Below, piece by piece: positions 36,968 to 50,000 of a DNA stretch of 64,000 bases. Position numbers and translations under genes: made by a program. The stretch lies in contig NOWV01000014.1 of the NCBI GenBank assembly GCA_003344405.1, positions 310,001 to 374,000 of the forward strand, in the 5' to 3' direction. The DNA comes from Trichoplax sp. H2. Lineage: Eukaryota > Placozoa > Uniplacotomia > Trichoplacea. The notes beneath the pieces were generated by a model. That model was not told the origin of the DNA. It did not search any database and saw only the letters and a list, made by a program, of their open reading frames with translations. How positions within the stretch are numbered: position 1 is the stretch's first letter; the number at the start of each line of letters is the position of its first letter.

Positions 36968-39900
36968 CTGCAAATAACTAACGTACGTGAAAAGCAGGTA
37001 TTTTAGAAGAATTTTAGCCAAGAAGAAGAATCTATCTACTGTACAAGGTGAAGATTTTATGCACAAGGTTGTAAATCATACGCAGTATCCGCTAGTATTA
37101 TATAAAGAGTCTGTTTATGATATCGTGCACTCTACTCAGACATGTATAAGCTCGATTAAAACTGAACAATTTAAGTGACAACCTGAAATGATAGTAAACG
37201 TATGGTAAACTGGCGTTAACCTCCTGTAAGCTCATCTATGCAGCAAACTATACCTAGTGGAGTTAGCAATTAACCCTCTTTCCAGCAAAGTATGGTAAAC
37301 ATCTGTACTTTGATAGCATCTCCATGTCATCGTCAGACTCTTTGCAAGCCTGCTCACGCCATAATGTGTTCTTGATGACCAGATCTTATTCATCTTTTTG
37401 CAAACCTTGAGATTGCTAATTTTCGCCGATTTCTTAACTTAATAGTAACTTTAGTGTTGTATACAGGATAATCTTCACATTCATTAGACTCAATTAGCTT
37501 CTATTTCATGCAGTACTGATCGGAGACTTTCAGCCTGCAAGTGCTACCAAGGAAATACTACGTTCAATCCGTTTTCGCAGCTTTCTGCAATGCTTGGCTA
37601 GAAACTTCGAAAGAGAAATAAATGCCAATGGCGTAGGATGTGTGTAGAAGCGTCTGTACGTCTGTTCATCTGTGGTTCAATCAGTGTGCAAGGCTGGTCA
37701 AAACCCTTATACATTACCAAACAATACCTAGCGTTATAGTATTTGGTAGTGATCGAGGCGAGCTTCCAAAATGGCAATTCTTAGTGAAATGTTCACCCGC
37801 ATAGCTATGTCCAAAAATGTTCATAACTGGTTACTTTAAACAAGAATAGTGTGTCTAAACAGATTATTTAATATTCTTTTTGTTGCAAGATCTAGCAATA
37901 GTCAAGTTTATTCTTTACAGTACAGAATACTTCATCTCTAAAGTGTTGAGATTGGCTCTAAGGTAGGGTAAAAATGGCGACTAAACACCAATGACAACAC
38001 TTTGCTGTAAGTTACCGGCAATTTTAGAAAGAGTAAGATGGTTTATCTTTGCATTTACAATAAGAATTATTGTTGAACACTATACCTAGAGATTATAATC
38101 TGGTGTAAAGTCGTCAATTGGAATCATTAATGCATTCAGATATGCCTGAAAAATTCGACATTTACCTCAGGAATAACTGCTTACTTGTAGACATGAGTGG
38201 AATGATACATTTACTTGTATCGCTAGATACTGTTTGGTAATGTATACTCATTTTGGACCAGAAACCAATACGCTACATGATACAATCTTTAGCCAAGAAA
38301 TATGGCTAACCCTAACAATTACGAGTATAAACTGTAAATAAGCATGGAATTCTAGAACTACGTAGTTCTAAAGGTCCATGATATAACATATATATACATA
38401 TACTAATGGACTGACAGCTTGTCATACTTTGTATACTTGTTGACGAAGTAGAATATTGATTTGAACCCTTTACGTCATTGTGAACATAGAGGAGATGGAT
38501 AGTGTAGAGGCTTCCGGCAATATTGGATTATTTCCAGCTATAGTTTACCGTAGTGAATGCAAAATTGATTTATTCGACTTGTTAATAGCATTTGCCATTG
38601 ACATTGGCATTAATTGTATGACTGCCAGAATCGTATGTTTTAGTCAATCATTGACAAGCTAGCAGCATTGCACAACGTAAATCAAGGTTCTTCACAGTGT
38701 TCTCCAATCCGCTGGACGAAGGCAAGAATCGATGATGAAAATGCCATCGAGTTTAATTTGACAGAATAAATATCAAATAGTTATTTGAAGCACTCAATAT
38801 TCGATTTATCTGTGAGTCATTTAGTAGATAGTAAGGTGTATCCAGGTGGACAAGATGTTCAATCGCAATAGGATCCTTTCGACTACGTCGTGAACTGTGG
38901 AGACAGGGATTAGTGTTTTAGTACATCTTGAATCAATTTACCGTCGGAAAGGCGATAGCATGCATTCGATGCAGGCTCTACCGGCACAATTGGATCGTAT
39001 AATGAACGTGCAATATTAGCGTATTCTCATTTTTCAATAATGAATTCTACTTAGAGATGGTGTATATTGTCAGGAAGTTAAGACAGGATTATGTTCAGTC
39101 GATTAAACTCCTGTACAATATCGATCTCAAAGGAGACAAAACCAATATGAATATATTACTGATGACTAATAAATCATGCATTGCTAGTTCTACGCTACTG
39201 GCCAAGTATTGCCTATCGAACACTCTGCATTTAGTAGTATCGATTTTATTCCAAGTAATATCATTTTAGTTCGGGTTTAATTTTCGATATCTTGGGATAG
39301 CTTGAAACTAAACCGTAGACAGGAGTAGGATAGCATACCTAATGCAGTCTATCATTTATCTTCCGAATACCGAGTCAATAAACAATGGAATATAGGCAAT
39401 ATACTTATAAAGTAAAATGTTAAATTTATTCGATGAATATATTAACTCAGCCATCAAACTATCTTGTCTTTAAAAACGCGTCATTTCTATAACACTCCTA
39501 TGCCAATTCCCATCGCGATCCAAAGACAGGACCGGATATCCTATCTCGGTTGGTTGACGGCTATTCTTGAAATCTTTATCTAGAAGCTTATTTCTGGACA
39601 CAGTAAACTAAATAGCTCCGAACAATGAAATAAAATTGATAAAAGTAAACTTTCACTTTGTATTTTGGTGAGTAAATAAGTTTGATTCCAACTACACTTA
39701 TAGCACAATAGGTCAGCTACATGGCGATTAGAATAACTATTTTGATGCAGTAGGTTATCAACCTTTCCAATTAACCTAAACTGATTAATTATAGATATAA
39801 TTATTGAATACTATTGGGAAGCGAACTTGAAAACAACGGAAGATGCATACATAATATGCCCATCTATATTCCGCTCATAAATATCCAATACTAAAACTAT

Positions 39901-42900
39901 TTATAAGTTCCCATCACATTTTAGATACCGCTTAAAGAACAAATAGGAAACTAGCCGAATTTATCGACCATAGTGCAATAATTACGGTAACATCGACGCG
40001 TGATTAAGGTTTTTAAAATGATACATTACTTTGATTTATCCAAAAAAAGCATTCCTAGCTGTCAAATTCTTAGTTGTATTTAGAAACAGATTAGAATAAA
40101 ATACACTACGTAGTCGAATGTCTGTTATTTTCACTGCTTATTTTGATGCCACGAGGAATTGTAGTATGATAATTAGACTTGATTACCAGTACAATAAATG
40201 TTAATCTATCTCTTGGGTTAATTTCTCTTCTTATTAACCGATCCCTTAACCAATTGTCTTACTACTGATACAAATTCTTCCATTATTTATATTGAACAGC
40301 TGTTTCTAATAAATTTATTACTACGTTCAACAAGGATTCTCGTAAATTTTTTCATATTAAATTATTTATTTGTAACCTAGATGATAGGTAATTAATCATT
40401 CCTAAATGACGGAAATATATAGATTATTGTAACAATTGGATAAATGGTGTAGAATAGTATCAATGGTAAATTACAGTAAGATCTTTATTTCACAATTTGA
40501 CAACGGTTATAAATTCCTAATGGCATCAATTTTTATCTTTATTCTTATATAAATGGGCAATAATAGCATTTTTTATTATTTTCCAGCCATTAAGGTTAGA
40601 TTATATTACTTAGTCAAATATTTAACTCCATGTTGTATAGCAATTAAAATCATAACCAATTCAGCACTTATTATTTAAACGAAAAGAAATAGAAGTTAAC
40701 ACCATCGCAAAAGCTTGTTTTCGAAGATAAATTAGAGCAAGTTTTGAAGATAAGGTAAGTTTATTTTTAATTTAAAATCGTAACTTTTACCGATTATTGT
40801 AAATCCTTTATAAGATTGGATAAACTTTACGGAAAAAATGATAATGTCACCGTGTAGGTGTTATAGATCAGTACTTACTCCCAGGTCTTATTTCTCGCGG
40901 CTTGTCGTTACATCATTTTCTTTTTTACTAATAGCAATGCCTAGATAGTTCTAGAGCCTTAATACCCTACCATTTCAAATAGTGACTATTCTAACTCTCA
41001 AAAAGTATTCAATAAGTCAACAGATATTCCTATAAAACATCAAATTGGTCTAAAGTTGGGTAAAACTATTCGTATTGTAATTTCTACTTCTTGATCCGTT
41101 AGTGTTATTGATATTTAATGAAGGATCGCAGACTGTTATAAATCTCTAGGTGACGAAATGTAAATTATTACAATCAACACTTTCATTATCACAAATAAAA
41201 TTTGACATAAATAGAGCATAATATCAGTAGAAAACACTACAGTATATACTAAATCGGCAGGTGTGGCAATACTAGTGTAAAATTCTGGGTAGCATTTTAT
41301 TTCCACTATAAAATTGCTTGCCAAATATAAGGTAACGCAAGAGAATTAATTCACTTACTCATACTACTAATTACTAGCTTAGCTCGATTGCTTACCTTGC
41401 ATGCAATTTCTCACAGGATTGATTCCTTCAAGAATGATTAAGTAGCTGTATAATCCTTTTACTCATGATAGCACAACTGAAATCAAGTCTGATATAGGCA
41501 TTCATTTAACATCGCGTATAAATTAATCTGCACGCTTAATTCAAATCGGCGAATCCTTGGCTGTAAAAGAAAACAATACGAATGTTTTTAATTAGTAGTA
41601 ATACGCTTTTCACCTTGAACCTAACTCTAATTAAATTACATTAAACTTTTCAGTTTCAGCAGTTACATATTACGTTCTGCGAATTCTAGTTGTCTATATA
41701 TATCGCTTGCTACACGTACTATAATTTCTATTCGAAATATAATATGATCGATTTGTTTGCTATCTTATCCAAATGATAAAGGATATTTCTAGCTATTGAT
41801 ATCCTATCGCGCAAAACGCAATTGTTTCCAAGATTGTAAAGCCGGCCTTTAAGTATCGATAGTAATACTTAACTACTCGTATAAGGATCTCATTGCAAGC
41901 ACTATATCGAAAATAGCATACTAACTGTATCCTTTATATTTCATTTAGACAATAAAATACATTACCGCTTCCATTATCTACTTTTAACAAATATAGATAT
42001 TCTAGATCTTTAATTTTTAGGCCCAAAGCGCCATCCCTACAAATATTTATACATGACATCGTTAGTAATTCAGTTTCTTTGTGATCGCAATAAGTAAAAT
42101 TACCGGTAGTACAGCATATTATCTTACACTTTTGGATAGAGTTATATTCAACGTTTAATCTTGAAACGCTTGCAGCGTTGTAGTAAAGGTAGTTTTAATA
42201 AATCATGTATACCAATAATCTTCTATAGGCTATCTTGCACACCTAGTATTAGGAGAGTATTAATTCATCTAGTCATGCGTAGCAATGTTAATAATGACTA
42301 CCTTCAGCGATTCTTAGATCCTTACGTAATCATATTATCACCAATTTACACTTCCGTTGACCTCGACCAGCAGCTATTAAACGGCCTTGAAAATATGTGA
42401 ATAATCCCAGAGAGCAGACAGAATACCACCGTAATTGTTTTATAGACTCAAAATTTAAACAGTACTTTACCATCAAGAATAAAGGCTTTCCTCGAATTTG
42501 AAGTATAGGTGTAATTTCTTTCTTTTATCCCATTTTGAAAATATATATCCACCAATCATTGAAATATTACTGTATTATGTATGGCATCCTATTGCCTTCT
42601 AGACATAAATTTCAGGATATTGCTTCATTATAAATGCAATTATGACAATTGGTGTCCATGGTTAAAAAAATCTATCATCGATTCAGTTACTGTTGTGATA
42701 AACACCAGATATAATAATGATCTAAAACTGAAGTTGATGAAAATTTTTCTTTACAACAAATCGCTAAGGCAATAGATCTTAATTGAATTTTGTGAGGTAT
42801 AGGAAGTTTAGGAATAGCCTTATTATAATAAAGAATATTGTTTGTTAATTCCCAAAAAGCTATATCTTCAGAATATACAGAAATAACAACGACTTAAAAA

Positions 42901-45900
42901 TGCAAAAAATTGACTATTTTCTAACTAGATGGAATAAACATAGATCTTTTTACAGTCTATAAATATGATTTTTAGCTCCTATTTTATATTAAACAACCAT
43001 ATTAATTGATTAAAGTATACTGACAGCAAAGGGGAATCCTACCTATCTTCTAGATTTCAGCGCGAAGAGTAAGCTCATCATATAGTTCTAATTAACAATT
43101 GAAATCGTCATTATTACTTTGGCGATAATAGTATCTGTAAATATTGCAGAAAGCCTGAAATACTAATATGAACATCTAGAACTCGGGTACGGGCAAAATT
43201 TGATAGAGACCTGCCATATCACCTTGAATCATTTTACATACTATAGTTGGGAGGAAATCAAAATGCACTTGATGGATGTTTGTTCACTCATTTTATGAGT
43301 GAGTAGAAGAAAATTCCCACGAGTGAATTGAAGAAAATGCCCATTTAGGATGTTCTCAATATATCAAGCTGTAATTAACCTTTTAGATAGTGTCACATAG
43401 AATCAACTTAGGGTAAGAGAACTGCAAGTTTTATATACCTTTATAAAGTGGCTATGGTCGATTTTCGACACAGCGAGGCTATATCATGTTCAATATACTC
43501 TCATTCCTATTTTATGCCGCTGATAATACTAGCCTAGCGGACATTTTCTGTTAAATTTAAATCCATAAAAGTAAGAAATACATCTTGAAGAAATTATACC
43601 TATAGCAGTTTAGGATACAACGAAGTTCCTTGTCAATACGCATTGATTGATCTAGCCATAACTATTCGGGATTCATTGTAGCGGTTTTGTTATTAAAGTT
43701 TTATCGCATTAAATAAAATATTATGCATATTAAGGTAATATCAATAATATAATTTTGCAAAGCTTAGTTTCTGGTCAAAGTTGAAATGCACTAGTTATAC
43801 TAAGAATATTGACCGATATGCTAGCCTCAAATTTTATCATGTGGTCTCGATAAATGGCGACGAACTAAATCGGTGGAAATTTCTCATGATACAAGTCACT
43901 GGAAATAATACAAATCATTTTATAAGGCTTTTAACTTCGCAATCAAATTTTTGTTCAATCTATATTGTTTCTTAAATTTACTAAAACTTTCCGTTCCAGG
44001 CGTAATAGGATAATGGTATAGAATAGATTACTGACCCAATTACCAACTACATCATTCGAATAAATGTCAACAACGACCAAATTAGTCATGGCAAAGCAGA
44101 TCTAAGCGGCCCTTTTGTATAATGATTCTTATTATCCAACTCAAATGATCTGTTGACATGAATAAGACGAAAGAGTTACAACTCATTGATGGTAGCAAGT
44201 AATTCACGAGGAAAACGAACTTCCGATAGGATAGGCTATTGAATTTTTGAGGAAATAAATGCTATCATTTCGAATAGGTGACTACTACGATTTTCAATGT
44301 CTGATAGTTTCACTCCGAACAGATTTCTCTGGAATACATTAAAAGAGTGAATAGGTAAAATATAATTAAAGTTGATAAAATGTACAGTTCAAGTTTATAA
44401 GACATTCATGGAAGATATTTCTCATTGAATGGTCTAAATACGACCAATCGAGATGAACTAGCAGTAAGGGTTAAAGTAATGGAGACGCAGTCTTCGAGCA
44501 AGCCAGATCTCGAAATACAATCATGATATTGCTAACTTACGTTTTGATGTTGTGATTATAACACAACCAATTTTACTTGTTAAGGCTAGTGTCTTAGTAA
44601 GGATAGTGCATTGATAGTTACTAAATCATCTGTATTATAATATTGCTGTGTATTTCAAACGAGATATACTCAAGATTTGATCAATCCGATATTTCTTTTG
44701 ATATATAGATGTTTCTTCGTATATTTTGTCCTTCTGATGGACAGTATTCTTTTTTCTTGTGAAACTGAAACTTGTGTTTGAATAGCTATCAACTATAACA
44801 ATTTAAGCGGCTTCATTCATGGGAAAGAAACAATAAAAATCCTTCTCGGGCATTATTTTGCTGCTAATACAAATAAATTATTGATAGCAGTTGACAGCTT
44901 TATTAACTATGGATTCATATTTACTTGACAGCAGTGTAATAAAGCCTACATTTACAGTACTTAGATGATGGTTCTTTTCAAAGAATGAGAGCTGTCCGTA
45001 TTAGCGAATCTTATACCACAAGCTTTTATGAGCAAATTAATTTTATTAGATATTGACCGTTTTTAAAAACTTTGTTGGCTGCTGAAAAGTTATCGGAATA
45101 TACTCAGTGGAAACCAGTTATCCTGCCCTCTCTACTATAAGTTTAGACTAGGTAAATTTATTTACCGTACTATGGCGTAGACTACAAGTAAGGTACTCTA
45201 GGCTAGAGCATATTTATTAGCTTAGTTTTCCGGATTTTAAGATGTTGAGAATATACTAACAAGGCTAATCGGATCAACTTGTTCATCAACGAGACTGATG
45301 CCATCTAAAATGCTTGTAATAGCAACATTTCATTTCATCTATTCAATATTATTGCGATTATTTTACATAGCGGTATTTCATCAAGGTAAATTCATTTATA
45401 CGGTAGAGAGACTCTCATTATTCTAAGAAGAATACATCACGTTTTAAGCGTATTAGCAACTTGCAACTTCGGCCTAGTTTTCAATCTGCCATTGCCGGAT
45501 ATTGTATCCTCAATCACAAAATTATAATAAATTTCCAATATCAAATGGTTGATTACTACTACTAACGTATTTTTCTAACATATACGCGTATTTCTACTGC
45601 TATTTAACAGACTCCAATTTAGCTATCACCATTCGTATTAAGAGCTAGTCGCATAGTTATGCTAATTGCTTGCATGTTATAAAATTTTACACTGAAATTC
45701 AAAAGCATAACCAACTCACAAAGGCAATATACTGTATACTTAAAAGCATCTCATAATCATTTTTTAAAGTCTTAGACTACTTATTACAAAGAACCGCAAA
45801 GTTTAACTTTGGATTGTTAATCGAAATTTGTGAATTAGAGTGATATAATGTGAGTAGATGCATAACACAATTGGTTGGGTAACAGCAATTAAGGAAATGC

Positions 45901-46783
45901 TTAGTAGTTAATTGCTTTCTTCATCCCAACAGTCAGTATTAGAACTGGCTTAGTTCATACATTATTATAATTATAAATCTACGAGTATGGTAAATTTTCC
46001 ATATTTTATTATAAAATGCGTACAAACCCTCCTTCCTTAATAATACGCTGCAATTGAATTGTATATTAAAGTTAAGCTAAATTATATAAGATTCTCGTAA
46101 TTAGGCCTAGACAACCATGTCGTAAAGCGTATGCAGGCGTATTTGTATTTATAAAAAGTAGAAATTAAACCGTGTCAGTACTAGTCCATAATTTGATATA
46201 TTAATTATCCTTCAAGGGTAGAAATTATTGTTCTAGCATTATGGGATGATCATCACTTTTGCATTACTTCATAACTTTTCTTCTTGTCAAGGTAGAAATA
46301 ACTAGGCAAAGATAGAGTCCTGATCAGAATTATTACTTCATGCAGTATTTTCGATACAAGTTTTTTCTATCCTTTTTTTCATTAATTGCATTGTCGTTGG
46401 GGCTACACAAAGAATTACTGAACTGAAATTACTTTGTTATTTCTAGAAATAATAAAACAATATAAACAGAGTATAGATAGGATTTGATATTGAACATTGA
46501 ACTGCTTTTAATTTATTGGCAATCAATGCGATCATTTAATTATTCCGCCAGTACGGTCATCCGATTGATTCACCATGTAGAATGATTATGACTGGTGCTA
46601 ATGGTAAAAAAGAGTCGGTTTTATGACTTGCACTACATAGAATTTAATATTTTAGCGATAGTAAAGACGATGAAATGCCGCAAATTCAGAATAGGCATGC
46701 TGTAGGTAAAGTAGAATATTAACATGTTGATATTGAAGGTCCAAGTTAGCCTTGCTGGAAAACGCTCGTTTACATACTCAGGA
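36968..46783. other. Gene-poor region, left part
   Basis: No gene could be supported in 9.8 kb. All listed ORFs are under 85 codons and none shows a known domain. Some ATG-less frames on the minus strand between about 38640 and 39820 are open for 35-75 codons, but they are separated by stops and lack consistent splice borders. The missing YARS2 5' exon(s) and promoter should lie in the first few kb. A 24-bp tandem duplication sits at 43297-43344. Confidence 0.5.
43297..43344 (+). repeat. 24-bp tandem duplication
   Basis: GAGTGAGTAGAAGAAAATTC plus CCAC, followed by a copy GAGTGAATTGAAGAAAATGC plus CCAT. A small inverted repeat CACTCAT...ATGAGTG overlaps its left edge (43284-43300). Confidence 0.8.
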
Positions 46784-47031
46784 GTGTATTGACTTATGTA
46801 AATAACATTATCATACACATACATAGCCAAAAACGATAAAAAGTCATTCCAATAGCAATTCAGAAGAAAAATGATCCATTCTAATTAAGAGGAATAATTT
46901 GCGTGTATTGATTTATGTAAATAACATTATCATATATAAACATAGCAAAAAAAATGATCAAAAGTCATTCCAATAGCAATTAAGAAGAAAAATGATCCAT
47001 TCCAATTGAGAGCAATAATTTTACGTTCAAT
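46784..47031 (+). repeat. 129-bp tandem duplication, diverged
   Basis: Copy 1 starts at 46784 and copy 2 at 46913. Both begin GTGTATTGA then TTATGTAAATAACATTATCA. Both share AAGTCATTCCAATAGCAATT and AGAAGAAAAATGATCCATTC in the same order. About ten substitutions and small indels separate them, so it is older than the 21.4-kb duplication. No coding content. Confidence 0.92.
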
Positions 47032-50000
47032 CGACGACAATAGGAAGTAATTTAATGCTGATTTGAAAAAAAGCATTATACATTTAATTATATCTGTAAT
47101 GTCAATATTTATGAAATAGCTTTAATAAAGCTATTCTTTATGTCTTGATTCATCATTATACTGGCGTTATTGATCAGTTCCGATGAAGTGATCAATTAGA
47201 GAGTATTGATTGAATAATTGACATTTTATCCAGGGATAGCGAATAAGATTTTTACTAGTCTATTAATTTATGAACTGTTATTGAAGTAAATCATAAAATT
47301 GATTCATTTTTTTTTGGATGATTACAAGATTTTCAATTCTTGTTCATATTTTTATATTTAGTTGGGCAATAAATGGGATAATTTTGATAATGATATCGTT
47401 TGCTTTATTCAAGACAAATTTTGATTGCTTACTCGGATGTCCACTTGTAACGGCCTCGCTTGGCCTGTAACTACCAAAGGTAATTTCGTATTCTGATAAC
47501 GGCAAAGCTAGTAGACTCATAGGATGCAGTTCTAGACTCTATTCAATCCTACTTCAATAATTTAATTCAACTAGACAAGACGTAACTTTTGCATTAGTAA
47601 ACGGTTGTTGTTGTATTTATTGACTTTTGAAGCGTGCAAAATCATTGATCAAGTTATTAATCCTTGATGTGCTCGCCACGTATGTCTATGCAGTCCATAG
47701 TGGTACCAATTATTTTGCTAAAATGAGCCAGTGGATTGATATTGATACCATGTCGAGGTTGTTAGTGGAAAATACAATTATTCCATCAAGGCCATATTGA
47801 CAGAATCACGGTCCCACTAGGAGGCCACCCTTAATCCTAGAAATTAAAAAAATAGATTGATTAATTAATTAACTGAATGGTGAATAATAATGAATCAATC
47901 TAAGGATTTTAATTCACGTGGTCAGTCTAATAAAACTATTTTCATGTTGATCACATTTTCAATTAATTTATAACTTAAGTACTCTCTTGCTGGTCTTTTC
48001 GAATGAGATTAGAAATAACAATGCGTTGATAAAGCATCGTAAAAGCATGTTATAGATGATTTTTTATTTTCATTTTTTCCCTTTTCTTCGGTAATGATTG
48101 TTAGCATTGGCGTCCCACTTCGTCCATATTGCACCATTATGCTATCATTACAAATCATCATTGTCAATATTGTTTTCATTGCTTTAGAGAAAAACAATTT
48201 AAAATTGCATCTTGATTGAGTGGCGCTGGAGTCGCTATCCTATCTAGTGGTCTACTTCTGAAAACGACAATAACTACAGGCCTGTCAAAATAAAATGACA
48301 AGATTTACTTTGTTTAATTACCTATTGTCCAATGAGAATAGATGACTTTTTCCACGGTCATAATTCTATTTCCTTCATAAGCAGTGTAGAAATGGAAAAT
48401 AATAACAACAACTTCCCATCTGCTCCAATTTAAATAATAATACGTTGAATACAGATTAAGTCTTACTTTCTGTTTTGGCCTTGATGGTTTAATAAAAGCG
48501 TCTGAGAACCATTTCATCTATCATAACAAGTTTATTTGTCTTCTACGTAAGACCATTTTTATTTTGGCAGTGAACTGAAGCCGATTTTCACACTTTTAGG
48601 GTGATAACCGATTGGTGGGATATCCATTATACCATTTATATCTTGACCGTGATTATCCTTCAAAAATTGGATTTTCCTCGCCGAATAGAGAATACTTGCT
48701 AGCATTAACAAGTGCAAGAAATAGAGGTAAGTTATCGTTAATCACCAATGTCATAATTGGTGGTTGATCAAGCTGAATTGGAAACTAATTCACGTTTCCG
48801 ATGTCGTATCATCATATTGAGCATGTTAACCCTTGGTATTGCCCCCCCCCCATTTTTCCTTCTTCTATTCTATCTAGTCGAACTGAAGAAAATCGACATT
48901 CGATTTACATTATCTTTCTTTTACACGCTGTCTTTAAAACTTGACAAGGGTGGGCATTTTAACATAATGTGAGCTCTCCTCTATACTCTACAGTACATGA
49001 CAGGCCAATCTGGATTAGTGTTTATCACGGACTACTTGATAGAAAGAAATTTCCTGTCTGTATTACTATCTCCAGTATCCATGAAGAGCACGACTTTGCC
49101 AACCAAAGACTTGTGCTCCCTCCGTTTAAGTGGCAAAAGCGAGTTCTAATTTTGCTGAGCTCGTATCATATTCATACAGTATAGCCCTCCTGATATCATT
49201 TTCTGTTGATTGGATACTTTTAAAGCTATTCATTTCAAGACATTGATGTCAATACTCCTTTAATTTTGGTCTCTTGTCTAGCCACATCAATAGTGATGAC
49301 ATAACATGACATCATGCGAAGTCAATCCTCCTCGCTGTGGTTTTATTTTACCTAAAAGTGCACAAAAATGAGCTATACGAACACACTGCAACAGCATGAA
49401 AAAAAAAAAACTATTGCTGCACTATATTGTAGAGTACTTATTGTAAGATTTTTTACCATTTATCTAGATGGATATTGATCATGCCGATTGAATGAATTAT
49501 GTTCAGTATTCATCCTAGATACAAGCCAAGGCCCATCTTCTTTTTCGATGATGTCCATTCTCGGATAGACATTATCCAAGGCTTTACTTTCGATATTATG
49601 CGTTGTATAATGCACAGTTTATTCATATTCCATCTACGCTACTGTATTCGACACTCTGTATGGTTATTCTCGTTTTGCATCGACTACTAAGCCATAGACC
49701 TACAAGAAGGCCTTTTATCTCGATAGAGTATAATGGCAATCAGGATAGGTTGCTACTTCTTGATGTTGGAGAAAATGAATATGAAAATTGCTCAAATCAC
49801 ATTGCAGAGAATGCTATTCTCTACTTTGATGAGTGTAGCGCTGAACTGCAGGTCTTTTTTTTACTTCTCTACTGAGCAGAAAGCAATTCCATGCGTGGTC
49901 ATAGCATTCTGCATTTACTTGTCTTTGGTAGTAGGGATCAAGTGCATTAAAGTCTTGCAACAATGTAAGTGAAAATACTGCTAGTTCAAGAGTACTAAAT

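Noticed and set aside
37275-37325. ATG exon with a basic, presequence-like peptide as the YARS2 first exon
   Set aside because: Phase fits, but joining it to 36967 omits about 40 residues conserved in tyrosyl-tRNA synthetases. At least one more exon would be needed and none was found.
38640-39820. Series of open minus-strand frames of 35-75 codons, one faintly like the C-terminal part of a family B DNA polymerase (DPI..E....D..YYL)
   Set aside because: No start codons, stops between pieces, no consistent splice borders, and the resemblance is a few residues only. Stop-free runs of this length are expected by chance in 20 kb x 6 frames. BLASTX would settle it.
48586-49184. Exon-like stretches with a good-looking acceptor (TTTTAG) and donor (GGTAAGT at 48725)
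   Set aside because: Two different frames are open over the same bases and neighbouring stretches do not join in phase. No family motif was seen.
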